Of a stretch of 64,000 nt of DNA, positions 55,504-64,000 are shown one piece after another (the first letter of the stretch is position 1; every line of letters begins with the position of its first letter). Under the pieces are notes generated by a model. It was not told the DNA's origin and made no database searches. It saw only the letters and a program-made list of their open reading frames with translations. Source of the stretch: Rosistilla carotiformis (GTDB lineage: Bacteria > Planctomycetota > Planctomycetia > Pirellulales > Pirellulaceae); contig NZ_CP036348.1 in NCBI RefSeq assembly GCF_007753095.1, positions 682,001 to 746,000 of the forward strand. Reading direction: 5' to 3'. Made by a program: the position numbers and the translations under genes.

Positions 55504-58500
55504 ATGACTTCATTGCCCCACCGACTCGTATTCCGAATTCTGTTTGCCCTGATAGCGGCTGCCTCCCTGAACGCCTCGGCGTTGCTTGCACAGGAAGCGG
55601 CAGTTCGCTGGTGGGCACCGTATGCCGATGCCAGTGAGCCGGAAGTCCTTGGGCTTTGGAAGTTTGATGGGGACGGAGACGCTTTCACAAACGATGCATC
55701 ATCGCACCAACACAAAGGAACGCTGCGAGGCGCGAAGCAGAGTGCCGAGGGACGCTTTGGCGGCTGCCTGGAAACTGCAGCCGGTTATCCGATTAACGAC
55801 AAAAGTCACAGCCTGCACGTTGCCCAGTCTCCGGTGCTGTCGCCCAGCGGAGCGTTCACCGTCGAGATGTGGTTGCGAGCGAAAGAGGGTGAAGAGTTTC
55901 CCGCAAAATACGCTGCCGTGCTGCTCGACATGAAATACGTGCCGGACAATCACACAGGGTTTATGTTCTCGTTGTCGCCAGGGCGCGCGGCCGGAACACG
56001 ATCGCTGCATTTGGAAATTGGGGGCGGTCGGGAGTCGACGCACTGGTATTCCGTGCCGTTCCCGATGGAAGCGGGAATCTGGCGGCATGTTGCGTTCACC
56101 TACGATGGTATTGGGACCGCGGAGTTTTTTGTCGATGGCTCAACCGTCGGGCGATCAACAAATGCAACCGCCGGGCCGATGGCCGCCGCGATTCGGCCGT
56201 TGTCGATTGGCGATCGGATCGGTTCGCTGTATCGCGGTTTCCCCGGCTTCATCGACGAAGTGCGGATCACGTCGGGCGTGCGAGAGTTTCAGCCATTCAG
56301 TTTTGTTCCCGAGTCCGAACGGTTTGTGTTCCAACGCATGTCGGAGAGCGCGTTTCTGACGGCGCAGTTGATCAATCGGACTGGCGAATCGTTGTCCGGT
56401 GCGATCGTCACGGCGACGCTGCCCGACGGCTCGACGCAGCGGTTGAACGTGCCGGCCCTTGGCGATGGAGTGTCGCATCGGTTGAAGCTGAAGATCGATA
56501 CGGCATTGAAGCCGGGCGAGTACTTTGTGGAACTTTCGGCGACGGTGCCGAACTGGGGCGGTATCGATGCCGGGTACCAAACGACGTCTCGCATTCCCGT
56601 CGTGATCGTGAAGCGACCGCTCCCGGATCGGATGCCGGTGGTGATGTGGGGCGTTGGCGGAACCGATGGTGTGATCAAGGAGATCCCGCGCCTGAAGCAG
56701 ATTGGATTCACGCATTGCCTTGGGTTGCGATCGGAGTTCCAACGGATCTGGGACGGCGGTGCCGACGCGCTCCCCGACTCTGCCGAAGACATCCGCGAGG
56801 GTCGCAACATGCTGAACGCGGCACTCGAAAACGATCTGCAAATCGTGGCGTCCCTTGCGCCAGGTCGCTGGCTGAGGACTGCGGCAGTCGGAAAATCGTT
56901 TCGGCGCATCGATCGCAAAGGCGAACATTATGATCGCGATGACATCAGCGGCTTGTTCCCGGCGGTGCAGGAGTTTGCGTTCAACAGCGGGGCTGCGATG
57001 GGACGTGCTTACGGCGATCATCCGGCTTTCAGTTCTGCCCTGCTGCACACCGAGGTGCGAGGTGAAACGCAGGTTTCGTTTTTGCCGATTGAAATCGAAG
57101 CCTACCGAAAAGCAACGGGCAAAGAAATTCCCGCGGAAGTCACGATCAAAAATGGCGTTCAGTGGCAGAAGCTCGCCGACTTTCCGAAGAATCGAGTGGT
57201 CGCTGACGACCATCCCATCCTGCAATATCTGACTTGGTTTTGGAAGACGGGCGATGGTTGGAATGAACTGAACACGCGGCTGCATGAAGGACTGAAACAG
57301 CATACTCACGACGGGTTCTGGAGTTTCTATGATCCGGCGGTCCGTGCGCCAAGCATCGCCGGCAGTGGTGGCCGAGCCGACGTGTTGGCACACTGGACGT
57401 ACAGTTACCCCGATCCAATCCGCATCGGTTTGTGTACCGATGAATTGTTCGAACTGGCCCGCGTCAATGGCCACGATCAAGATGTCATGAAGATGACTCA
57501 ATTGATCTGGTATCGGTCACAGACTGCACCGAAGAAAAATGCAACCGATGTCGCCGCATCGCCGTGGGTCGATCAGGATCCCGATGCGGATTACATCAGC
57601 ATTGCACCGATGCATCTGCGTGAAGCCTTTTGGTGGAAACTATCCCGGCCGATCACGGGAATCATGTATCACGGCTGGCAGTCGCTTGTTGAAACCGAAT
57701 CGCCCGGCGCGTACCGGTACACGAATCCAAACACGCAGCACGAACTTCAACGATTGATTCATGACGTCGTGCAGCCTTTAGGACCGACGTTGATGCAGAT
57801 TCCCGATCCACCGTCGGACGTGGTCTTTCTGGAGAGCTTCACCTCGCAAATGTTTGCTCGCCGCGGTACCTACGGCTGGAATCGTTCATGGGCCGCCGAT
57901 ATGTATCACATCCTGATGTACGCGCAATTGCAGCCGCGCGTCCTCTACGAACAATCGCTGTTGTCGGGCGGACTCGAGGGAGCGAAAGTCCTGGTCATGG
58001 CCGATTGCGATGTGTTGACCGAATCGGTCGTTCGGCTGATTCAGGAATTTCAAAGCAATGGTGGATTGGTTGTCGGCGATGCTGAAGTCTGTCCGGCGAT
58101 TAAGCCCGATCTGGTGATTCCTCGATTTGCACGAACCAAGCAGGCGGACAAAGATCGCACCGCGTTGCAGGACGCTGCGAAGCGATTGCGGACATGGCTC
58201 GATCCGCAGTATTCGCGTGCTGTCGATTCGTCGAATCCCGACGTTGTCACTCGGCGTCGCGTTTTTGGCTCGACCGACTACGTCTTTGCTGTCAACGATC
58301 ATCGCGAATTTGGGACCTACGTCGGCGGCTATGGAATGGTCATGGAAGACGGGCTCCCTTCCGAAACGACGCTCCTCATCGATCGCAAAGCCGGACACGT
58401 GTACGATCTCATCGCGGGACGGGAGATCGATGCGGAGAGCGTCAATGGTTCGATCGCCGTTCCGATGCAACTTGGTCCATGCCAGGGACGTCTGCTGATG

Positions 58501-58821
58501 GTGACTCAGCGGCCGATCCGCGAACTCACCATCACCGCGCCAAAAGAGTCATCGCCGTCGCAATTGATAACGATCGATGTCGCCGTCACCGACGGGAGCC
58601 AACCGGTCGACGCCGTGGTGCCGGTGGAGGTGGAAATCATTTCCCCCGAAGGCCGCCGAGCAGAATTCAGCGGTTTTCATGCTGCCAAAGCTGGCGAATT
58701 GAGCATCCGTTTCGACTTCGCTGACAACGACCGCATCGGCGTTTGGGAAGTGCGAGCGAAAGAATTGGCGTCCGGAACATCCGCGACCACGTACGTGCGG
58801 CTAACGGGACCAAACGAATAA
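55504..58821 (+). CDS. Large exported LamG-domain protein with TIM-barrel-like glycosidase body
   Basis: A 1,105-residue protein with a signal peptide (~1-30). A LamG/concanavalin-like domain (~45-265) has ILGLW-like FDGDGDA, FTVEMWLRAKEG, IWRHVAFTYDG and GFPGFIDEVRI. A beta-rich linker follows, then a large alpha/beta barrel region (~370-760) with motifs such as VVMWGVGGTDGV, DGFWSFYDPAV and GIMYHGWQSL. Next come a flavodoxin-like subdomain (~810-900; VLVMADCDVLTE) and C-terminal beta-sandwiches. This order resembles GH42-like or alpha-amylase-superfamily glycosidases with a trimerisation-type domain, but catalytic Glu residues cannot be assigned. GAGGA lies seven bases before the ATG. It probably binds and cleaves a polysaccharide. 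Confidence 0.8.
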   Translation: MTSLPHRLVFRILFALIAAASLNASALLAQEAAVRWWAPYADASEPEVLGLWKFDGDGDAFTNDASSHQHKGTLRGAKQSAEGRFGGCLETAAGYPINDKSHSLHVAQSPVLSPSGAFTVEMWLRAKEGEEFPAKYAAVLLDMKYVPDNHTGFMFSLSPGRAAGTRSLHLEIGGGRESTHWYSVPFPMEAGIWRHVAFTYDGIGTAEFFVDGSTVGRSTNATAGPMAAAIRPLSIGDRIGSLYRGFPGFIDEVRITSGVREFQPFSFVPESERFVFQRMSESAFLTAQLINRTGESLSGAIVTATLPDGSTQRLNVPALGDGVSHRLKLKIDTALKPGEYFVELSATVPNWGGIDAGYQTTSRIPVVIVKRPLPDRMPVVMWGVGGTDGVIKEIPRLKQIGFTHCLGLRSEFQRIWDGGADALPDSAEDIREGRNMLNAALENDLQIVASLAPGRWLRTAAVGKSFRRIDRKGEHYDRDDISGLFPAVQEFAFNSGAAMGRAYGDHPAFSSALLHTEVRGETQVSFLPIEIEAYRKATGKEIPAEVTIKNGVQWQKLADFPKNRVVADDHPILQYLTWFWKTGDGWNELNTRLHEGLKQHTHDGFWSFYDPAVRAPSIAGSGGRADVLAHWTYSYPDPIRIGLCTDELFELARVNGHDQDVMKMTQLIWYRSQTAPKKNATDVAASPWVDQDPDADYISIAPMHLREAFWWKLSRPITGIMYHGWQSLVETESPGAYRYTNPNTQHELQRLIHDVVQPLGPTLMQIPDPPSDVVFLESFTSQMFARRGTYGWNRSWAADMYHILMYAQLQPRVLYEQSLLSGGLEGAKVLVMADCDVLTESVVRLIQEFQSNGGLVVGDAEVCPAIKPDLVIPRFARTKQADKDRTALQDAAKRLRTWLDPQYSRAVDSSNPDVVTRRRVFGSTDYVFAVNDHREFGTYVGGYGMVMEDGLPSETTLLIDRKAGHVYDLIAGREIDAESVNGSIAVPMQLGPCQGRLLMVTQRPIRELTITAPKESSPSQLITIDVAVTDGSQPVDAVVPVEVEIISPEGRRAEFSGFHAAKAGELSIRFDFADNDRIGVWEVRAKELASGTSATTYVRLTGPNE

Positions 58822-58844
58822 TGGAGAGCTGGCCTCATGCAGTT

Positions 58845-58920
58845 TCGTTTAACCGCGTGCCCAGCGGGCCGCGCGTTTTACGACACCGACGCGCGGGGCG
58901 TTGCCACCGCGGTTAAACGA
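58845..58920. repeat. Long palindromic element between convergent genes
   Basis: Outer arms TCGTTTAACCGCG and CGCGGTTAAACGA pair perfectly. Inside, CGCGCG stretches near 58870 and 58890 pair again, giving a compound hairpin. It lies between the ends of two converging genes and may double as a terminator, though it lacks a T-run. Confidence 0.8.
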
Positions 58921-58958
58921 TTTGTGCAGGCGGAGCTGCTATCGGCAGAGGCCGCGAC

Positions 58959-60248
58959 TTACTTGCGTTCGATCAGCTTCTTCATGTCGTCGGTGATCGG
59001 CATGACTTCGAAGTCCTTGAAGTACATTTCGCAATCGGTGCCACCGTGCATCTGAAGTCCCAGCTTGCCGGTCTTCTCAGACGCTTCGTCGATGAAATCC
59101 GAAGTGCAGAATCCGTTCAGCGTCTGGACCAAACGGTCGCCAAATGCGGCGGTGCAGGTCGTGTTCCACTGGTCGTCTTTGTTGCGAACCTTTTCGATGA
59201 ACTCATCGTTCGTGGCGACCCAGCCGCGACCAGGGATCTTCTTGCCGTCGACAATGCCCGCGGTGTGCCAGAGAGCGGAGTCCTTGCTGTTGTTGGCGAT
59301 TTCGTTTTGGAATCCGCGCAGAACCCACGGTGCGCTCGTCTCCTCGGCGCGGAAGTAGAGCGCGCTGTTGCCGCCGTGCATCCGGTAGGTGACGCGAGCG
59401 ATGAAGTTGTCGTAATTCTTGTTGGAGATCACGAGCCCGTCCTTGCCTTCGCTCTTGGTGTGGACACCGTGTAACACGCCTTCTTCGGTGAACGACCATT
59501 CTTCGGGAAGGACAAACTTGGCGTCCTGCAGCTTGTAGCTGCCATCGTCGGCTTTGACGAAAAACGGTTCCCACTGGCTCTGTCCCAGATCCTTCACGCG
59601 GATATTTTTCCAAGCGACCGAGCCCGACTTGCCGGAATGAATCTGCAGCCCGAAAAATCCCTTCATCGAAAAACTGTCGAACATGTCGACGACCAACTTG
59701 CCGTTCAACCAAGTCTTGATCGATGGCCCAACGCACTGAATTTCCAGATCGTTCCATTGGTCCTTTTTGTAGCTGGCTTGAGCTGCGGCGAGTCGATCCT
59801 CGGGCGTGTAGGCATCGAGCCAAATGATGCCGTGCTTGTGGCCGCGCCGTCCTTCGTCATAGATGCGCCCCGTCGTGTTACCACCGGTGCTGATTTCATA
59901 CTGATATCCGTAGACACGCTCGCGATCTCCTTCGGAGCGTGCGGCGGAGCGGAATTGGACCCCGGAATTTCCGGCTTCGATGACTTTGTATTGCAGCTTC
60001 AAAATGAAGTTGCCAAATTCCTTTTCCGAGCACAGGAACGTATTGCCCGGCGTATTGGGAACACATTTCCCGACGATCGCTCCGTCCTCGACGTGGTATT
60101 CCGCAGAACCTCCACGCTTGACCCAGCCGGTCATGTCGGTGCCGTTGAAGAGCGAGGTGTAGCCCTGTTCGACATCCGCTGCGGACGCAGCCAAACCGCA
60201 AGGTACCAAAAGCCCGATCGCCATCGCGGCTACAAAAAAACTTCTCAT
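58959..60248 (-). CDS. Exported DUF1080 (3-keto-disaccharide hydrolase) protein with two jelly-roll domains
   Basis: A 429-residue protein with a signal peptide (~1-24, ending ASAAD). Two consecutive DUF1080 units are seen. The first (~28-235) has GYTSLFNGTDMTGWV, EYHVEDGAIVGKC and GNFILKLQYK, SGVQFRS. The second (~240-425) has FSFTEEGVLHG-like phrases, NFIARVTYRMHGGNSALYFRA and GKLGLQMHGGTDCEMYFKDFEV. Such proteins act on 3-keto-glucosides after Gfo/Idh/MocA oxidation. The ATG at 60248 is chosen: GGAGAGA lies about eight bases upstream and it begins the signal peptide. It ends facing the LamG gene. Confidence 0.92.
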   Translation of the reverse strand: MRSFFVAAMAIGLLVPCGLAASAADVEQGYTSLFNGTDMTGWVKRGGSAEYHVEDGAIVGKCVPNTPGNTFLCSEKEFGNFILKLQYKVIEAGNSGVQFRSAARSEGDRERVYGYQYEISTGGNTTGRIYDEGRRGHKHGIIWLDAYTPEDRLAAAQASYKKDQWNDLEIQCVGPSIKTWLNGKLVVDMFDSFSMKGFFGLQIHSGKSGSVAWKNIRVKDLGQSQWEPFFVKADDGSYKLQDAKFVLPEEWSFTEEGVLHGVHTKSEGKDGLVISNKNYDNFIARVTYRMHGGNSALYFRAEETSAPWVLRGFQNEIANNSKDSALWHTAGIVDGKKIPGRGWVATNDEFIEKVRNKDDQWNTTCTAAFGDRLVQTLNGFCTSDFIDEASEKTGKLGLQMHGGTDCEMYFKDFEVMPITDDMKKLIERK

Positions 60249-61095
60249 CGTTGTCTCTCCTGGATGTGGTATCAGTGAATGTTGGGCCAAATTCCCGGCC
60301 CATCCGATGGTCGGCATGCGAAAGAACGCGTCAAACGCCGCAGACAATATATCTGGTGCGCTAAAGATTCGCCTCTATGCATTTGCGGAGTTCGTTGCTG
60401 TCGCCGCTTCGCGGGCGAAATTCTGAATCGCGAAGCGATAACAGCATTTCGCCGTGGGCATCAGCCCACGGAGCTGTGGCCCCGCAAATTTATTGGCCGC
60501 GAAGCGGCGATAGCGCTCGGTTGCTGTCGCCGCTTCGCGGCTCCTCGCATGAATGTGCGTTTGACCTGCGGGCTCTCGCCCGCAGCTAGATACTGTCGCC
60601 ACTTCGCGGCTAGTGTCACTGAATCGCGAAGCGATGTCAGCATTTAGCCGTGGGCATCAGCCCACGGAATGGTGGGCCCGCAAATTCATTAGCCGCAAAG
60701 CGGCGATAGCGCTCGGTTGCTGTCGCCGCTTCGCGGCTCCTCGCATGAATGTGCGTTTGACCTGCGGGCTCACGCCCGCAGCTAGATACTGTCGCCACTT
60801 CGCGGCTAGTGTCACTGAATCGCGAAGCGATAGCAGCATTTAGCCGTGGGCATCAGCCCACGGAGCTGTGGCCCCGCAAATTTATTAGCCGTGAAGCGGC
60901 GATAGCGCTCGGTTGCTGTCGCCGCTTTGCGGCTCCACGCATGAATGTGCGTTTGACCTGCGGGCTCACGCCCGCAGCTAGAAACTGTCGCCACTTCGCG
61001 GCTAGTGTCACTGAATCGCGAAGCGATGTCAGCATTTAGCCGTGGGCATCAGCCCACGGAGCTATGGCCCCGCAATTTCATTAGCCGCGAAGCGT
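60249..61095. repeat. REP-like region: tandem ~196-bp units (family 3)
   Basis: From about 60385 the sequence is built of units repeating every 196 bases (equivalent positions 60613, 60809 and 61005). Each unit holds three hairpins: TAGCCGCGAAGCGGCGATAG/CTGTCGCCGCTTCGCGGCT, CCGTGGGCATCAGCCCACGG and CCTGCGGGCTCACGCCCGCAG, joined by CGCATGAATGTGCGTTTGA and TGAATCGCGAAGCGAT. The last copy stops in the middle of the first hairpin at 61094, right before the transposase gene. No gene is supported within it. Confidence 0.9.
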
Positions 61096-61560
61096 TCAGC
61101 CATGCTGTTCGTCCTCAAACAGATGTTCAAGCCGAAATTCAATTCCGTGGCGTTCTAAGAAAGCCACATATTCTTCCTGGAACGTCGTCGTCTTGTGATG
61201 TTCTTCTTGCGTTTGAATGTAGTCGCGCACACTTGGGATTCGCGAATAGCTGACGGTGAAAGCACCATAGCCTTTCTGCCATTCAAACGGACGTTTGATC
61301 TCCGTCCGATCATTCATCCAATGAGATGAATTGGCCTTGATGTCGCGAACCACATCGGACACGGCAAGTGACGGCGAAAGGTTGGCCAAGATGTGAACGT
61401 GATCTGCGATGCCACCGATTTCGATAAGTGATCCTTTCTTTGCACGGATTGATCCACCGATGTATTCGTAGAGCCGTTCGCGAATATCGGGAATTATCGA
61501 TGGGTGACGGTATTTGGTGGCGTAAACGATGTGGTAATTCAGTTGCGTGTAGCTTCCCAT
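61096..61560 (-). CDS. tnpA: IS200/IS605-type Y1 transposase (RAYT-like)
   Basis: A 154-residue HUH single-strand transposase. It has the family start GSYTQLNYHIVYATKYR, the metal-binding HUH-type motif HVH at residues 54-56 (GGIADHVHILANL), GYGAFTVSYS near 98-106 and a C-terminal helix with a probable catalytic tyrosine (Tyr114 in VRDYIQTQEEHH). This length and the EEHH..F..E segment fit the compact Y1/REP-associated branch. It is intact. Both sides are family-3 repeats, and the gene separates the two arms of one repeat hairpin, as expected if those arms are the recognition ends. No accessory tnpB is present. Confidence 0.92.
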   Translation of the reverse strand: MGSYTQLNYHIVYATKYRHPSIIPDIRERLYEYIGGSIRAKKGSLIEIGGIADHVHILANLSPSLAVSDVVRDIKANSSHWMNDRTEIKRPFEWQKGYGAFTVSYSRIPSVRDYIQTQEEHHKTTTFQEEYVAFLERHGIEFRLEHLFEDEQHG

Positions 61561-61981
61561 TAAGTCTGCCCTCCGCTCGCGATTTCTTGCCCGTTCGACG
61601 AAATCACATCATAGCAGTGGGCGATTTGAATCGCCGTGAGACACAGACGCTCAGTTGCTGACGCCGCTTCGCGGCTGAAATTCTGAATCGCGAAGCGATG
61701 ACAGCATTTAGCCGTGGGCATCAGCCCACGGAATGGTGAGCCCGCAATTCCTTAATAGCCGCGAAGCGGCGATAGCGTACCATTGCTGTCGCCTTTTTGC
61801 GGCTTCTCGCGTTGACGTGCGTTCGACCTGCGGGCTGACGCCCGCAGCTAAACGCTGACGCCGCTTCGCGGCTGGTGCGAGGCCGTTTCACTCAATCTGT
61901 AGGCATCCACTCATGGAACGGATATTTCGGGCGAGAACTGGGCATTGCAACATCGCTTCGTCTGGCAACGCTTGCCGTCGC
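61561..61981. repeat. Family-3 repeats downstream of the transposase start
   Basis: At 61648-61677 the missing right arm (CGCTCAGTTGCTGACGCCGCTTCGCGGCT) of the interrupted hairpin appears. Then come GAATCGCGAAGCGATGACAG, CCGTGGGCATCAGCCCACGG near 61714, another GCCGCGAAGCGGCGATAGCG near 61757, and CCTGCGGGCTGACGCCCGCAG near 61830. The last ~100 bases before the DHDPS-family gene end hold nothing recognisable. Confidence 0.85.
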
Positions 61982-63058
61982 TTACTGCAGCCATTTGCTT
62001 AGATGTTCACGGACAAATGCGTCGTCGTTCAGATGGGGATAGGCGGCGAGGACTCGGTCGATCTCTTCCGACTGGCCGGGCGAGAGAACTGCGTTGGGGT
62101 CCAAGCACCAGGTCCCCGGCAGCAGGCCTTGGCGACGCAGCACCTCATGAATTCCAGGGATGCAGCCGGCAAAGTTGTTCGCCGCATCGAAGAAGGCTGC
62201 GTTGCAATCGGTGACTTCGATGTTGCGGCTCAACAATTCCGTCGGGATGTTGTCATCGCCGCAGTCGATCATCCGATGGATTTCGTCGAGCAGTTTGGTG
62301 GCCGCGCGAGTCCAAACGCACCAATGTCCCAACAGGCCCCCACGGATCCGAACCGACTTCACGCCCTGTGAGGTGACCATCCGGTAGGGTGTGATCAGGT
62401 CGGCGATGATGTTGTCGTCGTTGCCGGTGTAGAGTGTGATCGAATCCTCGCGACTGGCATCGCAAACCGCCCGAATGACATCAAGTGTTTGGTAGCGGTT
62501 GAAGGGAGCCAGCTTGATCGCGATGACGTTTTCGATCTCGGCAAACTCACGCCAGAAGCGATACGGCAACACGCGGCCACCGACGGCGGGCTGTAAGTAA
62601 AAGCCGATCACCGGCATGATTTCGGCGACTTCACGGCAATGATCTAACAAGTCGTCGATGCTGCTCTCGGCAAGGGCCGCCAAGCTCAACAGACAGGCGT
62701 GATACCGCTGCGATACGGCGAATTGGGCTTCGGCGACTGCTTGCGGCGTCTCCCCGCAAACTCCCGCAACTTTAAACAGTTCGCGTCCCTGATCGCCCGC
62801 GTATTGGTCGATGACCTCCGACGCCAGGCTCAGCACCGGTTTGAATAATCCAATCGACGGATCGCGGATGGCAAACTGTGTCGAATGGACGCCAACGGCG
62901 ATGCCGCCGGCCCCCGCGTCGATGTAGTACCGCGTTAGAGCAGTTTGGTAGCGTGGTGCGAATTTTCGCTGGGCGTCCAATGCCAACGGCTGGGCCGGGA
63001 TGACGGTTCCTCGGCGTACGTTCTCGCGGACGGCGGCGGGCAGGTCTTGGATCTTCAT
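61982..63058 (-). CDS. Dihydrodipicolinate synthase family aldolase/lyase
   Basis: A 358-residue TIM-barrel enzyme of the DapA/NanA-like class I aldolase superfamily. The Schiff-base lysine is Lys182 in NVIAIKLAPFN, and the catalytic-type Tyr154 is in GFYLQP. A GGIAVGVHST phosphate/carboxylate-loop-like segment lies near 51-60. It is longer than DapA (~290) and has an extended C-terminal region with HLNDDAFVREHLSKWL, so it is more likely a keto-acid sugar lyase than DapA. The start at 63058 (MKIQDLPA) lies four bases after the stop of the upstream dehydratase gene, so the two are in one operon. Confidence 0.88.
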   Translation of the reverse strand: MKIQDLPAAVRENVRRGTVIPAQPLALDAQRKFAPRYQTALTRYYIDAGAGGIAVGVHSTQFAIRDPSIGLFKPVLSLASEVIDQYAGDQGRELFKVAGVCGETPQAVAEAQFAVSQRYHACLLSLAALAESSIDDLLDHCREVAEIMPVIGFYLQPAVGGRVLPYRFWREFAEIENVIAIKLAPFNRYQTLDVIRAVCDASREDSITLYTGNDDNIIADLITPYRMVTSQGVKSVRIRGGLLGHWCVWTRAATKLLDEIHRMIDCGDDNIPTELLSRNIEVTDCNAAFFDAANNFAGCIPGIHEVLRRQGLLPGTWCLDPNAVLSPGQSEEIDRVLAAYPHLNDDAFVREHLSKWLQ

Positions 63059-63062
63059 CGAA

Positions 63063-64000
63063 TCAATACGCTCCGTCGCTGATTTCAAAGTGCGTTGGTT
63101 TTCCCAACGAGCGGCCGCCGGTCTTGATCCAGTGTGCCTGCCAACGGATCAGTTGATCGGCGGTGACCGACGGTGGGCCAAACAACTTCGTCGCCCGAGA
63201 ACTATCGCTCAAATAACAACCATCGCCCGGCGTGGAGGTGAATCGAACAGGTTTTTCGAGCAGCTCGCCAAACTGCCTCGCAACCGCTTCGGTCTCAAGC
63301 GTTTCAGGACCGGTGACGTTCAGAATGTTGGCAGGGGACGAACAGTGCCCCAGGCAGAGCAACGCCTGCCGATTCGCATCCCCTTGCCAGATCACATTAA
63401 AGGCTTCCGCCGAGTTATCGACTGGTTGTCCGTTCCAGATCTTTGTGGCGATGTCGTGCAACACACCGTAGCGAAGGTCGATCGCGTAATTCAGCCGATA
63501 CAGACAGACCGGCGTTCCCCAGCGGTTGCTGCCATATTCGAACATCCGTTCGCGGCCCAGACACGACTGAGCGTATTCGCCGATCGGATCGGGGGGCGTC
63601 GTCTCGTCGGGTTGGCTGTCGACGCGAGCCAGTGGGTAAACGCAACCCGTTGAAAAAGCCACGATCCTGGAATCGCGAAAATGATCGGCGACGTTTGCTG
63701 GGACCAACGTGTTCATCGCCCAAGTCAACGGTTCCTCGCCGCCGGTTCCAAACTTGCGGCCTGCCATGAACAGGACGTTAGGCGATTGAGGCAGCTTTGC
63801 CACAGCGGTGCGGTCGAGCAAATCGCACTGGATCGTCCGAACCCCGGCGGCTTCCAAGCGAGCGCGGGCGTCGGCATCGGAAAACCTCGCGACCCCGTAG
63901 ACGTTCTTTTGAATGCCCGCCTTCTCGATCGCCGCGACAGCCAACTGCCCGAGACTAACTCCCATCTTCCCGGCGATCCCCAGGATGATCAGGTCCCCTT
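63063..64000 (-). CDS. NAD-dependent epimerase/dehydratase family protein (5' truncated)
   Basis: The frame is open to the window end, so the N-terminus is missing. Upstream of the first internal ATG (63965) the frame still encodes GDLIILGIAGKMG, the glycine-rich Rossmann motif, so the true start lies beyond 64000. The visible ~312 residues have the short-chain dehydrogenase-like features VLFMAGRKFG, IVAFSTGCVYPL, and an active-site-like region with YRLNYAIDLRYG. The C-terminal part has NVTGPETL and SRATKLFG. It probably oxidises or epimerises a sugar or sugar acid. The downstream DHDPS-family gene starts four bases after its stop, consistent with a shared sugar-acid pathway. Confidence 0.85.
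   Translation of the reverse strand, partial: GDLIILGIAGKMGVSLGQLAVAAIEKAGIQKNVYGVARFSDADARARLEAAGVRTIQCDLLDRTAVAKLPQSPNVLFMAGRKFGTGGEEPLTWAMNTLVPANVADHFRDSRIVAFSTGCVYPLARVDSQPDETTPPDPIGEYAQSCLGRERMFEYGSNRWGTPVCLYRLNYAIDLRYGVLHDIATKIWNGQPVDNSAEAFNVIWQGDANRQALLCLGHCSSPANILNVTGPETLETEAVARQFGELLEKPVRFTSTPGDGCYLSDSSRATKLFGPPSVTADQLIRWQAHWIKTGGRSLGKPTHFEISDGAY

Noticed and set aside
56155-57501. A 448-codon minus-strand frame inside the LamG protein gene.
   Set aside because: Antisense shadow; composition is atypical and no motif is seen.

Overview
The window looks like a chromosome segment of a planctomycete, most probably Pirellulaceae (Rhodopirellula/Rosistilla-like). Signs are a DUF1559 pseudopilin-like protein, DUF1080 (3-keto-disaccharide hydrolase) proteins, formylglycine sulfatases, Tat-exported sugar oxidoreductases and isomerases, a DUF4159 protein, PQQ-type propeller proteins, GC-rich coding sequence and several families of dispersed palindromic repeats. 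The placement rests on gene content only. No rRNA, tRNA or CRISPR array was seen.

Layout. 0-2 kb: 3' part of a PQQ-propeller gene, a receiver-like protein and panD. 2-5 kb: two blocks of GC-rich palindromic repeats around a DUF1559/lipoprotein pair. 5-9 kb: a secreted phosphoesterase and a sulfatase. 9-19.3 kb: an accessory island whose gene units are separated by a short hairpin element. It holds a HEPN-like protein, a Kiwa-type kwaA-kwaB pair, an HNH nuclease, a membrane protein, a decayed toxin-antitoxin pair, a beta-helix protein, a methyltransferase, a sulfatase and a lipoprotein. 19.4-27 kb: housekeeping and signalling genes (repeat-tailed membrane protein, HD/PAS/GGDEF protein, superoxide dismutase, prmC, prfA, rpmE). 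27-34.5 kb: sugar isomerase, sialate esterase, PQQ-propeller protein and glycogen phosphorylase. 34.8-37.5 kb: moaA followed by three tandem 523-bp copies that each carry only its last ~64 codons. 37.5-43 kb: DUF4159 and TPR-metalloprotease pair, glycine-zipper protein, hypothetical protein and VanZ-like protein. 43.2-47.7 kb: a very large FtsK/SpoIIIE-type ATPase preceded by a small helical protein, resembling a reduced type VII secretion arrangement. 47.8-60.2 kb: exported carbohydrate-processing genes (Gfo/Idh/MocA oxidoreductase, GH-like propeller, esterase, sialidase, DUF1080-esterase fusion, LamG protein, DUF1080 protein). 60.3-61.9 kb: REP-like 196-bp repeats with an IS200-type transposase lying between the two halves of one repeat hairpin. 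62-64 kb: a DHDPS-family enzyme and a nucleotide-sugar-type dehydratase cut by the window end.

How it fits together. Most of the window serves catabolism of sulfated or glycosylated polymers plus core translation genes. The most unusual points are the hairpin-bounded Kiwa island, the EssC-like ATPase with its small partner, the transposase nested in a REP hairpin, and the tandem amplification of the moaA tail.
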